Shown here: piece by piece, positions 15,508-24,748 of the stretch | How positions within the stretch are numbered: position 1 is the first letter of the stretch | Layout of the letters: every line of letters begins with the position of its first letter | NCBI GenBank assembly: GCA_902770965.1 | Contig: CACXUY010000018.1 | Coordinates: 1 to 33,811 of the forward strand | Direction of reading: 5' to 3' | Length of the DNA: 33,811 nt | DNA from: an uncultured Lachnospiraceae bacterium | Lineage (GTDB): Bacteria > Bacillota > Clostridia > Lachnospirales > Lachnospiraceae | Notes under the pieces: model-generated | Databases searched by the model: none | The model's input: only the letters and a program-made list of their open reading frames with translations | Told to the model about the DNA's origin: nothing | Translations under genes and position numbers: made by a program

Positions 15508-16494
15508 ATGGTGGCAGGCATGTCATTTTACCAGATTTGCTGGTTTTTCCTGATATACGCGTTCATAGGCTGGATCGTTGAGGTGATATACCATGCGGTG
15601 ACGTACGGAGAGGTGGTCAACCGAGGTTTCCTTAACGGTCCTATATGTCCTGTATACGGTTTTGGAGCGCTGACTGTCTTTGCCGCCGTAAATACTGTGG
15701 CAGCCGGTCTCGCTGCTTCCGCGGCGGGAGCTCCACAGAAGGCTGAGGACATAAATATCTGGATCGTATTTTTCATGGGCATGCTTCTGACGACCGCCGT
15801 TGAGCTGATCGCCGGATGGGCGCTGGACATCCTCTTCCACGCGAGGTGGTGGGATTACAGCAATAAACCCTTTAATTTCCGCGGCTACATCTGTCTGGAG
15901 TTCAGTATTATCTGGGGCCTCGGCATAGTCTTTGTGGTTCGTATAGTACATCCGACTATCCGCAGCTATTCGGTGGCAGCTATCGACCAGAGGTATGGCT
16001 GGCCGATCCTGGCGCTGATATTCGCTGTGCTCGCGGTGGATGTGACGGTGTCCACAGCGGTTGCGAACGGGCTGAACAAGAAGCTGAAGGAACTCGATCA
16101 GCTTCAGAGATCCTTGAGGTCTGTCAGTAATGCCATGAGCGAGAGGATAGGCGGGAACGCCATCTATACCTCACAGCGCTTCGGTGAAGGCCAGGTTCAG
16201 GCTGCCCTTGCGAAGGCAGAGCTTCGCGATGCCTTGCAAAAGAAGCGTTCAGAGTATGCTTCCGCCGCCGCTCAGTTTCGCCGCCGCGTACAGGCAGGTC
16301 AGGTGAGATGGAAGGTGTCGCCAGGCAAGAAGGAGAAGGAGGAACGGATATCCGGGCTTCTCCGGGCTATTTACGGGAAGGGGCTCTTCGGTGCCGGAAG
16401 ACTGCTGAGGGCCTTCCCTGACATGAGGCACAGGGAGTATCCGGAGCTGATAGAGAGGCTTATAAAGACTACCCGGATGCCTCAAAAAAAGTGA
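15508..16494 (+). CDS. CmpB-type (ABC_trans_CmpB, PF06541-like) membrane protein
   Basis: The 328-residue protein carries the signature of the putative type IV ABC-transporter family: FFLIYAFIGWIVEVIYHA, then NRGFLNGPICPVYGFGA, and WDYSNKPFNFRGYICLEFSI. Five or six membrane segments occupy residues 1 to about 195. The C-terminal 130 residues are basic and helical (repeated KKLKELDQLQR- and KKRSEYAS-like stretches) and probably cytoplasmic, which is longer than I would expect from the family. GATGAGGT precedes the ATG at 15508; the in-frame ATG at 15520 is possible. No ATPase gene is near, and the transported substrate is unknown. Confidence 0.82.
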   Translation: MVAGMSFYQICWFFLIYAFIGWIVEVIYHAVTYGEVVNRGFLNGPICPVYGFGALTVFAAVNTVAAGLAASAAGAPQKAEDINIWIVFFMGMLLTTAVELIAGWALDILFHARWWDYSNKPFNFRGYICLEFSIIWGLGIVFVVRIVHPTIRSYSVAAIDQRYGWPILALIFAVLAVDVTVSTAVANGLNKKLKELDQLQRSLRSVSNAMSERIGGNAIYTSQRFGEGQVQAALAKAELRDALQKKRSEYASAAAQFRRRVQAGQVRWKVSPGKKEKEERISGLLRAIYGKGLFGAGRLLRAFPDMRHREYPELIERLIKTTRMPQKK

Positions 16495-16700
16495 ACCCGC
16501 GTAGCACCGCACGTGCTGCCACGACGTATAAAGGCCGTGGCTGCTTGCATGCGTGTATGCGTGCATCCCTATATGGCCACCCGCTTCGCGGGGAGCCGAC
16601 TTTCAATTGAATCTAAAGGCATGGCGCGAAAGCGCGAAGCGCGGGACCTGATGCTGAACATCAGGGCATGCCTTATGGCAAAGGGACAGGAGAGCAGCAG
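16495..16700 (+). other. Structured leader between the CmpB-type gene and the U32 gene
   Basis: Several G+C-rich hairpins occur without T-runs, including CCCGC-TTC-GCGGG (16580-16592) and CCTGATG-CTGAA-CATCAGG (16647-16665). The last ends about 35 bases before the next start and may affect translation. I see no known riboswitch core. Confidence 0.3.
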
Positions 16701-17960
16701 ATGCGACATCCGGAATTGTTGATACCTGCCGGCAGCCTGCCGGTGCTGAAGGTGGCCGTCCACTATGGGGCGGATGCCGTATATATCGGCGGAGAAGCCT
16801 TCGGGTTGAGGGAGAAAGCCGTCAATTTTACATTTGACCAGATGAAAGAGGGCATAGATTTCGCCCATAATGCCGGTGCAAAGGTTTATGTCACCGCGAA
16901 TATATTTGCGCACAATGAAGATCTGAGGGAAGCGGAATCCTTTTTGCGTGAAGTGGCGTCCTTGAAGCCGGACGGCGTCCTGATTTCGGATCCAGGCATG
17001 TTCATGGCGGCGAGACGGTATTGTCCCGGGATTCCCATTCATATAAGCACTCAGGCGAACACTACTAACTACGCGTCCTGCCTTTTTTGGCGTGATATGG
17101 GAGCTGAGAGGGTTGTGTTGGCAAGGGAGCTGACGCTTGAAGAGATAAAGGAGATCCGCCGCCATCTTCCTGACGGATTCGAGCTCGAGGCTTTTGTCCA
17201 TGGCGCCATGTGCGTTTCATATTCGGGGCGGTGCCTGTTGAGCAATTATCTTGCCGGGAGGGATGCCAATCACGGTGCCTGTACTCATCCTTGTCGTTGG
17301 AAATATGCCGTGGTGGAGGAGACAAGGCCGGGAGAGTACATGCCGATAGAAGAGAACGAGAGAGGCACCTTCGTGTTCAATTCCAAGGATCTTTGCATGA
17401 TAAACCACCTGCCGGATCTTTATGCGGCCGGCATCGACAGCTTTAAGGTTGAGGGAAGGATGAAGACGGCGCTTTATGTGGCTGTCTGTGCCCGCACCTA
17501 CCGTATCGCTATGGATGAGTACAGCCGGGACCCGAAGCTGTATGAGAGGCGGCTGCCGTGGTATATGGAGCAGATTTCGTCTTGTACCTTCCGTCATTTT
17601 ACCACCGGCTTTTTCTACGGAAAGCCTGGGAGTGAGGGCATATTTTATGAAGGAAATACTTATGTCCAGAATTATACTTATCTGGGGACCTCGGAGGGCT
17701 CAGACAGAAGCGGCAGGATCCTGATGGTTCAGAAAAACAAATTCGCCGTGGGTGAGACCGTCGAGGTAATGAAGACTGACGGCAGGAATATAGAGGCCGT
17801 CGTGCGGAGTATATATGCCGATGACGGCAGCCCCATGGAGAGCGCGCCGCATGCAAGCCAGCTGCTCCACGTGGAGCTCGAAGCCGTGAGCGAGCCTGCG
17901 CCTGGCCGTGAACCAATCGCGGAGCCATACGACATAATTCGGAGAAAAGGCGGGAGATAA
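16701..17960 (+). CDS. Peptidase U32 family protein (TrhP/YegQ-like)
   Basis: The 419-residue protein begins with the U32 pattern ELLIPAGSLPVLKVAVHYGA then DAVYIGGEAFGLR. It continues with KVYVTANIFAHN and the signature EAFVHGAMCVSYSGRCLLSN. Further on are GACTHPCRW and NSKDLCMINHLPDL followed by GIDSFKVEGRMKT. The spaced cysteines match those proposed to hold an iron-sulfur cluster in the RNA-modifying members. Those members act in prephenate-dependent 5-hydroxylation of wobble uridine in tRNA, or on 23S rRNA, and most are not proteases. The ATG at 16701 has CAGGAGA upstream; an in-frame ATG at 16668 has none. The C-terminal beta-barrel-like domain is present. Confidence 0.9.
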   Translation: MRHPELLIPAGSLPVLKVAVHYGADAVYIGGEAFGLREKAVNFTFDQMKEGIDFAHNAGAKVYVTANIFAHNEDLREAESFLREVASLKPDGVLISDPGMFMAARRYCPGIPIHISTQANTTNYASCLFWRDMGAERVVLARELTLEEIKEIRRHLPDGFELEAFVHGAMCVSYSGRCLLSNYLAGRDANHGACTHPCRWKYAVVEETRPGEYMPIEENERGTFVFNSKDLCMINHLPDLYAAGIDSFKVEGRMKTALYVAVCARTYRIAMDEYSRDPKLYERRLPWYMEQISSCTFRHFTTGFFYGKPGSEGIFYEGNTYVQNYTYLGTSEGSDRSGRILMVQKNKFAVGETVEVMKTDGRNIEAVVRSIYADDGSPMESAPHASQLLHVELEAVSEPAPGREPIAEPYDIIRRKGGR

Positions 17961-18125
17961 GAAGGTCCGATCAGGCTGCGTCAGAGCGTGGCAGTGACCA
18001 GATCGCGATTACATGCCGTGTCAGGGCGAGGTTATTTTTTGATCAGACTGTTAATCTTGTCCATGAGCAGGAATGATCAGACGGATATCAGATAGACCAG
18101 CGCGGAACAGAGGGAGGATGGATCA

Positions 18126-19622
18126 ATGAAGAAGTATGTGATGGCACTGGATTCCGGGACAACGAGCAACCGCTGCATACTTTTTGACGAGTCGGGGAGG
18201 ATATGCAGCATGGCGCAGCGTGAATTTCGCCAGTATTACCCTCAGCCCGGATGGGTCGAGCAGGATGCCAATGAGATATGGGCGACACAGCTGTCAGTCG
18301 CCGTGGAGGCCATGCAAAAGATAAATGTGTCCGCCTCCCAGATTTCATCCATTGGCATCACGAATCAGAGGGAGACTACTCTCGTCTGGGATAAAGCTAC
18401 CGGGGAGCCTGTGTTTCATGCTATTGTCTGGCAATGCCGCCGTTCGGCAGCCTACTGTGATTCCCTGAGGAAGGACGGCTGCGAGGAGATGATCCGCGAG
18501 AAGACGGGCCTGGTTCTGGACGCGTATTTTTCCGCGACGAAGCTGCGCTGGATACTGGAGAACGTTCCGGGGGCGAGGGAAAGGGCAGAGAAGGGCGAGC
18601 TGCTCTTCGGCACAGTGGAGACGTGGCTCATATGGAAGCTGACCGGCGGCAGGACACATGTGACGGATTACTCGAACGCCTCTCGCACGATGATGTTCAA
18701 TATCCACAAGCTGGAGTGGGACGATGACATCCTGAAGCTTTTGGGGATTCCGTCCTGCATGCTGCCTGAAGTAAGGCCTTCGTCCTTTGTATTCGGATAT
18801 ACGGACACCAGGTTCTTCGGAGAACCTGTCCTGATAGGCGGAGCGGCCGGCGATCAGCAGGCCGCGCTCTTCGGACAGACCTGCTTCAGCCCCGGAGAAG
18901 TGAAGAATACATATGGTACAGGCGGATTCCTGCTGATGAATACGGGGACGCGCCCTGTGACATCGTCAAATGGCCTTGTCACGACCATTGCCTGGGGCGT
19001 AGGTGACGTGGTAAACTACGCTCTCGAAGGCTCGGTCTTCGTAGCGGGCGCCGTGGTGCAATGGCTCAGGGACGAGCTGCATCTCATAGAGAGCGCGGAC
19101 GACACCGAATATCTGGCAAATAAGGTGCCTGACACGAACGGCTGCTGCATAGTGCCTGCATTCACAGGACTCGGCGCGCCCTACTGGGATCCATACGCGA
19201 GGGGAACTATCGTGGGGCTGACACGCGGCGTGAACAAATATCACATCATAAGGGCGGCCCTTGAGTCGATAGCCTTCCAGGTGAATGACGTGCTGTCTGC
19301 CATGTGCGCGGACTCGGGGGCAAGGCTGACGTCTCTCAAGGTGGATGGAGGGGCGAGCGCGAACAATCTGCTGCTTCAGATGCAGGCGGATATCAGCGAC
19401 ACTCCTGTCATTCGCCCTGAATGCGTGGAAACGACAGCTATGGGCGCCGCGTTCCTCGCCGGCCTGGCTTCCGGTTTCTGGAAAGACCAGGCTGAGCTGA
19501 GACATATCTGGAGGGAGGACAGGAGCTTTTCTCCCGCGCTGGGCGAGGCCGAGAGGCTCCGCAGAGTTGAGAACTGGAACCGCGCCGTCCGCCGCTCCCT
19601 GGACTGGATCCCTCGCGGCTGA
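18126..19622 (+). CDS. glpK: Glycerol kinase
   Basis: GlpK phosphorylates glycerol to sn-glycerol 3-phosphate with ATP. The 498-residue length is typical. [15 protein letters not shown] is the N-terminal phosphate-binding loop, and [48 protein letters not shown] and the second FGGY signature near [20 protein letters not shown] are all present. GGGAGG precedes the ATG. The gene stands alone, without glpF or glpD beside it, and ends at a bidirectional terminator. Together with gpsA in this window it gives two routes to glycerol 3-phosphate. No operator is evident in the 165 bases before it. Confidence 0.97.
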   Translation: MKKYVMALDSGTTSNRCILFDESGRICSMAQREFRQYYPQPGWVEQDANEIWATQLSVAVEAMQKINVSASQISSIGITNQRETTLVWDKATGEPVFHAIVWQCRRSAAYCDSLRKDGCEEMIREKTGLVLDAYFSATKLRWILENVPGARERAEKGELLFGTVETWLIWKLTGGRTHVTDYSNASRTMMFNIHKLEWDDDILKLLGIPSCMLPEVRPSSFVFGYTDTRFFGEPVLIGGAAGDQQAALFGQTCFSPGEVKNTYGTGGFLLMNTGTRPVTSSNGLVTTIAWGVGDVVNYALEGSVFVAGAVVQWLRDELHLIESADDTEYLANKVPDTNGCCIVPAFTGLGAPYWDPYARGTIVGLTRGVNKYHIIRAALESIAFQVNDVLSAMCADSGARLTSLKVDGGASANNLLLQMQADISDTPVIRPECVETTAMGAAFLAGLASGFWKDQAELRHIWREDRSFSPALGEAERLRRVENWNRAVRRSLDWIPRG

Positions 19623-19632
19623 ACAGATCAAT

Positions 19633-19689
19633 AAAAAATGCATGCCTGAAGACCTCGGTATTTCCTTGAGTCTTTGGCATGCTTTTTTT
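19633..19689. terminator. Bidirectional terminator between glpK and the HD-GYP gene
   Basis: GCATGCC (19640-19646) pairs with GGCATGC (19676-19682); an inner AGAC/GTCT pair extends it. An A-run precedes and seven T residues follow, serving both converging genes. Confidence 0.85.
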
Positions 19690-21802
19690 AATAATCGTTT
19701 TTGCTCTTTTCGTTAGCTTCCTCGGCTACCGTCCGGGCCTCATCTAGGCAGAGCATGAAAGCGTCAACGATCTTCGGATCAAAATGCGTCCCGGATTCTT
19801 CCTTTATGATCGCCACCGCTTTCTCAAAGGGGAAGCCGGGTTTATAGCTTCGCCTTGCCACCAGCGCGTCGAAGACGTCAGCTACCGCCATTATCCTGGC
19901 GGACAGCGGAATCTCATCGCCCTTAAGCCCGGCGGGGTAACCTTTTCCGTTCCATTTCTCATGGTGGTACAGGGTCAGGTTCTTTGCCTCGGAGAGATAC
20001 GAGCTGTAGCCTTCGCCGCCCATCATCTCCATGGCATGCTCGATGATCTCCCCTCCGCTAGTGGTGTGGGTCTTCATGATCTCGAACTCCTCATCAGTTA
20101 GCTTGCCGGGTTTGTTCAGGAGCACGTCGGATATGTGGATCTTGCCCACATCGTGCAGGGGAGCGCCGCTGCCTACGTCATGGATGAACTGGTCAGTCAG
20201 CTGATCCGCGTAGATTCCTTTCTCCTTCATCTTCTGCATGATCATCTTCGTGTAGATGGAGGTATTCTTGATATGGTTTCCGGTACATTTGTCGCGGCTC
20301 TCGACCAGGTCAGCCAGAATCATGATCAGGTTGTTCTGCATGTTGGCGATCTGTTCACTCTGCTTCTGGGAGTGCGTGATATATTTTACTATCTCGTTGG
20401 TGGATAATACTGCCGAGTGGTACAGGTGTTCGATCTCGTCCTTTGTATGTATGTCGAGCTCCTGAAGCCTGCGCAGGGATTCGTTTCGCGATGCCTCAGA
20501 ATCGGATACGAAGCTTCCCACAGCCTTCGCGAGCGCGTTGATGGGCGTGACGACTGCTTTATCCGCTGCCCATGCCCCGAAGGCGAACGCGAGGGTGAAG
20601 AAGCTGATGAAAAGAGAGATGACCTTCGTCACGAAGACCTGTTCATTTTTCAGGATGTCGGACATCGCCATGTCAACCCCGACGTAGCACACGCAGGTTC
20701 CATCGGAGTTATATACGGGCTGGTACACTGTCAGAAGCCAGCCGTATGTGTCGTTAGTGATCATAGGGGTGATGTCCTGGCCCGTCAGCAGCAGGGGGAT
20801 CTGATCTGAGAAGGATTCGTCGAAGGGGATCACCTCTCCGGGTTCAGCTCCGGGAGTGTCGGCAGTGTCAGGGTCGAACACGACATGGCAGCCGTCCTCT
20901 TGTATCTGATAGACATAGACATAAGCTATATCTTTATCGCTTTCCGCTATGGTTGAGAGCATACTGAGGATAGACGCGTACTCCTGGTCGGTCTTTTTCA
21001 TCTGCATGTACTCATTGATTTTTTCGGGATCAAAGCAAGCTGCTGAGATGTTCGAAAAACCGTAGGCGATTTTTGATTCCTCTTGAATTATCGCGTCGTG
21101 ATATAGTTTGGATGAGGTCCAGGTCACTGCCGAGGTGATAATGACCCCCAAGGCAGAGATTATGATCAGGATCTTCGTGCCAAGGGATATGCCGTCAAGC
21201 ATGATTTGGTTTTCCTTTGTTTTTACTATATCAGACAGACCATACAGTGAAAAATTCGAGAGGAGGCTGTCCGGAAGGAGCAACAGAACGAAAGAAACCA
21301 CTACGACAGATAAGCCCTTGTCGATGATGTCTATGATTATGTCCGCGGTGAGCTGCGACATGAACATATTCATCCTGTGACTGCTGTATATCGCGGTGGC
21401 CAAAGGGGCTGAGATGCCTTCTCCTATGCTGCCTCCATATAGATTCCAGGTGAGGACAGAGCCTATTCCGCCGCCTATAAGCGCCAGCGAGATGACGACT
21501 ATCAGTATATTTGGAAACTGCTTGAAGAATCCCTTCGCTGCAAATATGGCTGAACAGATGGCCAGCATCACGCTTATGCACGCGTAATAAATAGTAACCG
21601 TATCAGGGATGCAGTTGATGACATTCGTGATGAAGCCGACTATGATGCCGGGCAGCAGGCCGCCCGTAGCGGCGACGCCGATCGTACCTATGGAATCGAG
21701 GAAGAGGGGGATTTCACAAACCGAGGCCAGGCGGGCGCCAAGGAAATTGATGAGTATGCCGATGAGGCACAGCAGCAGGTGGTAGGTGATTCTTTTTTTC
21801 AT
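19688..21802 (-). CDS. Membrane HD-GYP protein with ECF-S-like and Cache-like sensor parts
   Basis: The 704-residue protein has a polytopic N-terminus of five or six segments (residues 1 to about 190). It includes GGLLPGIIVGFITNVINCI, a glycine-rich pattern like that of ECF-transporter S components. A further membrane segment, an extracytoplasmic Cache-like domain (about 230-380), another segment and a HAMP-like linker follow. The HD-GYP domain fills the C-terminal third: HDVGKI near residue 551 and HHEKWNGKGYPAG near 616, both intact. HD-GYP proteins hydrolyse c-di-GMP, some of them related dinucleotides. The upstream site is a weak AAAGGG. The arrangement suggests that binding of a small molecule in or outside the membrane controls the phosphodiesterase, but the ligand is unknown. 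Confidence 0.9.
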   Translation of the reverse strand: MKKRITYHLLLCLIGILINFLGARLASVCEIPLFLDSIGTIGVAATGGLLPGIIVGFITNVINCIPDTVTIYYACISVMLAICSAIFAAKGFFKQFPNILIVVISLALIGGGIGSVLTWNLYGGSIGEGISAPLATAIYSSHRMNMFMSQLTADIIIDIIDKGLSVVVVSFVLLLLPDSLLSNFSLYGLSDIVKTKENQIMLDGISLGTKILIIISALGVIITSAVTWTSSKLYHDAIIQEESKIAYGFSNISAACFDPEKINEYMQMKKTDQEYASILSMLSTIAESDKDIAYVYVYQIQEDGCHVVFDPDTADTPGAEPGEVIPFDESFSDQIPLLLTGQDITPMITNDTYGWLLTVYQPVYNSDGTCVCYVGVDMAMSDILKNEQVFVTKVISLFISFFTLAFAFGAWAADKAVVTPINALAKAVGSFVSDSEASRNESLRRLQELDIHTKDEIEHLYHSAVLSTNEIVKYITHSQKQSEQIANMQNNLIMILADLVESRDKCTGNHIKNTSIYTKMIMQKMKEKGIYADQLTDQFIHDVGSGAPLHDVGKIHISDVLLNKPGKLTDEEFEIMKTHTTSGGEIIEHAMEMMGGEGYSSYLSEAKNLTLYHHEKWNGKGYPAGLKGDEIPLSARIMAVADVFDALVARRSYKPGFPFEKAVAIIKEESGTHFDPKIVDAFMLCLDEARTVAEEANEKSKNDY

Positions 21803-21967
21803 ATTATTACCCTTTTAATATCCCTTTACCATTTTCCGGTATGTGGCTGTCTGTGACCATGAAGCATCTTTAGATGATTGATCGCGATAAATAATAAAGA
21901 TTTTCAATCGGAGACGACAGATATAAATATACAGAAATGGCTGTTGGAACCGGAATAAACGTATGTG

Positions 21968-22084
21968 ATGTCGAATATGTCTTGGGACGAACTTAAGATG
22001 ATGCTGAATAGTTACATTAATATTATGGTCATAAGTCTAACGGTTTTATTGTATTTCGTCAAGATGATGAACAAGAAAACTTAA
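21968..22084 (+). CDS. Possible 38-residue membrane peptide
   Basis: An ATG frame in an otherwise empty 465-base gap encodes MSNMSWDELKMMLNSYINIM followed by VISLTVLLYFVKMMNKKT: a polar start, one hydrophobic span and a basic end, as in small membrane proteins or type I toxins. The ribosome site is poor, and no promoter is clear. Part of it (CTGAATAGTTAC) is identical to the end of the dispersed palindrome, so it may be chance. Apart from this frame and the promoter at 22166-22174, I see nothing else definite in 21803-22267. Confidence 0.3.
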   Translation: MSNMSWDELKMMLNSYINIMVISLTVLLYFVKMMNKKT

Positions 22085-22165
22085 GCCCATGTCCGTGCTA
22101 AATGAATAAAAATGACCATCAAGCATTAATTAATGATATTTTGTCTGTTTATTTCCGTCAATCTA

Positions 22166-22174
22166 TGTTATAAT
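22166..22174 (+). promoter_or_regulatory. Extended -10 promoter of the c-di-AMP cluster
   Basis: TG-T-TATAAT (22166-22174) is a perfect extended -10. The -35 region is poor, as is usual for this class. It lies 94 bases before the first gene of the cluster. Confidence 0.55.
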
Positions 22175-22267
22175 CCTATGATGATAACTGCTAAATTAAG
22201 GAAGTCATGCCGTTTTCTTAGGCAGCGAACAGTAACTGATGACTATGTCTTATGAGAGAAGAGCCAG

Positions 22268-22672
22268 ATGGTAAATGTTGATAAGATCCGCTTGATGACG
22301 AAGACCGAACTGCTTTCCAAAAAGCAGGGCAAGGACAACTACCTTGCCAGCCATTTTTATGCCTACGATTATATAAGCGTGCAGGTGATAAAAGCCGCGG
22401 TGGGCATCACGATCGCTTATGCTATAGGAGTTGCCCTTTGGTTTCTGACCAGAGTTGAGCAGATTCTTCAGGAGAACAAGATAAGCTATATTTTCGTGCT
22501 TGTGCGAGATTTTGTCGTCCTCTATGTGGCGGTGCTCTTGCTCACCATACTTATCTGTTCGTTGATATACGCATCCAGATACTGGAAAGCGAGGAAGTCC
22601 ATGGGTGATTATGTGGACAGCCTTCGCAAGCTCAACCAGTTCTACAACAAAGACAGCAAGGGACGGAGGTAA
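22268..22672 (+). CDS. Two-segment membrane protein at the head of the cdaA cluster
   Basis: I do not recognise this 134-residue protein. It has a basic N-terminal tail, a membrane segment at about residues 43-62 (AAVGITIAYAIGVALWFLTR), a second at about 77-98 (FVVLYVAVLLLTILICSLIY) and a basic helical C-terminus (LRKLNQFYNKDSKGRR). GAGAGAAGAG precedes the ATG. The next gene starts six bases after its stop, so the two are surely co-transcribed. Its position suggests a partner of the following membrane protein. Confidence 0.75.
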   Translation: MVNVDKIRLMTKTELLSKKQGKDNYLASHFYAYDYISVQVIKAAVGITIAYAIGVALWFLTRVEQILQENKISYIFVLVRDFVVLYVAVLLLTILICSLIYASRYWKARKSMGDYVDSLRKLNQFYNKDSKGRR

Positions 22673-22677
22673 GCCCT

Positions 22678-23766
22678 ATGGATAAACTGCTCACGTTAAG
22701 GGCAAAGCTCAGACAGCTTTATGCCCTCTACGATTACTATTTCATACCGGCATTGAAGTTCGCTACTGCTCTTGCCGTTTTGCTGATGGTCAACAGCACC
22801 GTTGGTTACAGGGCATTGTTGTCCAGATGGACGATCATAGTGATCATAGCCTTGGTATGCGCGCTGCTGCCCTGGAAGGCGATCACGGCGGTGACAGGGC
22901 TGTATTCGGTACTTCAGCTTACCGCCCTTTCCTGGGAGGTGGCGGCACTGGCGGCGGCTTTTATCGTATTGATGGCCATAGCCCATTACCTTTTCATGCC
23001 GGGCTGCAGCCTGGCGATAGTCCTGATGCCTCTGGCATATGTGCTGAAGCTTCCTTACCTTGTTCCTGTCATCGTAGGCCTGGTGGGAGGCTCCGCGTCC
23101 TTTATTCCCGTGGGGTTTGGCGTTTTTTCTTACTATTTCCTCAAGTGCGTGCAGAGAAACGCGAATGTCCTTTCCAGTACCGTGACGGACTCGAATGCAC
23201 TCACACGCTTTTCTGTCCTGCTTGACGCCCTTAAGGGGAATAAGCTCATGCTTTTGAGCATATTCGCATTCTGCATCGTAGCCATAATCGTTTACTGCTT
23301 CCACAAGCTGTCCTTCGACTATGCGCCCACTATAGCCATTACGGCGGGAGCCGTGGTGAACATGCTTGTCTTCCTGTTAGGGGGATTCAGCCTGAATGTC
23401 ACAGTTCCTTATCTGGGAGTCATCCTTGGGACGTTGTTTTCCTTGGCGATAGCCATCGCGGTCCAGTTCTGCATACTGGCAGTGGACTACAGCCGCACGG
23501 AATTCCTGCACTATGAGGACGATGATTACGTCTACTATGTGAAGGCGGTTCCCAAGATCAACATCACCGAACAACACCTGAGGGTGCAGGAGATCAACTC
23601 CCGCGAATCGGACGAAGCCGAGGAGAGGGAGATTGAGCAGGCGATGGATCTTTTACACAGCATCGACCGTGAGGACGCGGAGGAGATAAGGAAAGCAGAA
23701 CACAAGGAGATAATTGACAGGACTCAGACCGGTCCTATCATTGACGATTATGAGGCGGGGGAATAA
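22678..23766 (+). CDS. Polytopic membrane protein upstream of cdaA
   Basis: This 362-residue protein has about eight to nine membrane segments in residues 25-285 and an acidic, helical cytoplasmic tail (ESDEAEEREIEQAMDLLHSI and on). No transporter signature that I know is visible. The motifs YYFIPALKFATALAVLLMV and GGSASFIPVGFGVFSYYFLK may help identify the family. GGAGGT lies eight bases before the ATG. It sits between the small membrane protein and cdaA, which suggests a place in cell-wall or osmotic physiology linked to c-di-AMP. Confidence 0.78.
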   Translation: MDKLLTLRAKLRQLYALYDYYFIPALKFATALAVLLMVNSTVGYRALLSRWTIIVIIALVCALLPWKAITAVTGLYSVLQLTALSWEVAALAAAFIVLMAIAHYLFMPGCSLAIVLMPLAYVLKLPYLVPVIVGLVGGSASFIPVGFGVFSYYFLKCVQRNANVLSSTVTDSNALTRFSVLLDALKGNKLMLLSIFAFCIVAIIVYCFHKLSFDYAPTIAITAGAVVNMLVFLLGGFSLNVTVPYLGVILGTLFSLAIAIAVQFCILAVDYSRTEFLHYEDDDYVYYVKAVPKINITEQHLRVQEINSRESDEAEEREIEQAMDLLHSIDREDAEEIRKAEHKEIIDRTQTGPIIDDYEAGE

Positions 23767-23787
23767 CCCGGACGATAAAAGGTACAA

Positions 23788-23808
23788 GGCGCCGGCACAA
23801 CCGGCGCC
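23788..23808 (+). other. Perfect G+C-rich hairpin before cdaA
   Basis: GGCGCCGG (23788-23795) pairs with CCGGCGCC (23801-23808) around CACAA. No T-run follows, so it is more likely an RNA stability or processing element than a terminator. It separates the membrane protein genes from cdaA-cdaR within the same direction. Confidence 0.55.
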
Positions 23809-23857
23809 GCAAAGGCCTGGATGATCAGGACGGGCGGCCTCCGTCATGGAGTTTAAG

Positions 23858-24748
23858 ATGGCACAGATTACAGCACTTCTCGAACGGTTCAGTTTGCCTA
23901 GAGTGGGTGTTACCGATGTCATAGAGATTGCCATAATGGCATTCATCCTTTACCATATACTGAAACTATTAAAGGATACACGCGCTTGGTTCATTCTTCG
24001 CGGCATTGCGGTCATACTCATCTTTTTTGGGATAGCATATCTGCTTCATTTCGATACGATTATTTTTATTGCTCAGAAATGTCTGAGCCTAATATTGATG
24101 GCCTTGATCGTGGCTTTCCAGCCGGAGATGAGGAGGGCTTTGGAGAAGCTGGGAAGGAAGAATGCCTTGCTTAGCTTCTTCTCTTCATCGTCCTCGTCCG
24201 TGGCCGCGAATTTTGACGAAAAGACGGTGAATGAGATAGTGACCGCTTCCTTCAAGATGGGCGTCGCAAGGACCGGCGCCCTGATCGTCATAGAGCGAGA
24301 GGTGCCTTTGAATGAATACGTCCACACCGGCATCGCCGTGGACGCTGTGGTCACAAGCCAGCTCCTTATCAATATTTTCGAGCACAACACGCCTCTTCAC
24401 GACGGCGCAGTGATCATAAAGGGCAACAGGATAGAGTCAGCCACCTGCTATCTGCCGCTGTCGCAGAATCTTGACATAAGCAAGATGCTCGGTACCCGCC
24501 ATCGCGCGGCTCTTGGCGTGAGCGAACAGACGGACAGCGTCACCGTAGTCGTATCGGAGGAAACAGGTCAGGTATCCCTGGCCGTCGGAGGCAAGCTGCT
24601 GCTGAACCTCAACAAGGAACAGCTCACAGCCAGGCTAGAAGCCATCCGTCTGGATGCCGTAAAAGAGACAGAAAAATACGGCATTTATAATCTGCTGAAG
24701 TGGCTTCCCATGATGAAGGGAGGGCAGCTGCGTGATGAAGAAAAATGA
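23858..24748 (+). CDS. cdaA: Membrane diadenylate cyclase (c-di-AMP synthase)
   Basis: CdaA makes c-di-AMP from two ATP, controlling potassium, osmolyte and cell-wall balance. The protein has three N-terminal membrane segments (residues about 15-80) and a DAC domain with D182-G-A in LHDGAVI and R214-H-R in GTRHRAALGVSE, the metal and ATP-binding motifs. FQPEMRRALEKLGR joins the two parts. I chose the ATG at 23858 (296 residues) because GGAG lies six bases before it; the in-frame ATG at 23846 adds four residues but has no site. The next gene, cdaR, overlaps it by 14 bases, as in most Firmicutes. Confidence 0.96.
   Translation: MAQITALLERFSLPRVGVTDVIEIAIMAFILYHILKLLKDTRAWFILRGIAVILIFFGIAYLLHFDTIIFIAQKCLSLILMALIVAFQPEMRRALEKLGRKNALLSFFSSSSSSVAANFDEKTVNEIVTASFKMGVARTGALIVIEREVPLNEYVHTGIAVDAVVTSQLLINIFEHNTPLHDGAVIIKGNRIESATCYLPLSQNLDISKMLGTRHRAALGVSEQTDSVTVVVSEETGQVSLAVGGKLLLNLNKEQLTARLEAIRLDAVKETEKYGIYNLLKWLPMMKGGQLRDEEK

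Noticed and set aside
16513..16722. 69-codon frame before the U32 gene
   Set aside because: It overlaps hairpins and the true U32 start, lacks a ribosome site and has no recognisable features.
22000..22018. Another copy of the dispersed palindrome (CTGAATAGTTAC)
   Set aside because: Only the right end is present, without the hairpin core or left arm, so it may be chance or part of the small reading frame.
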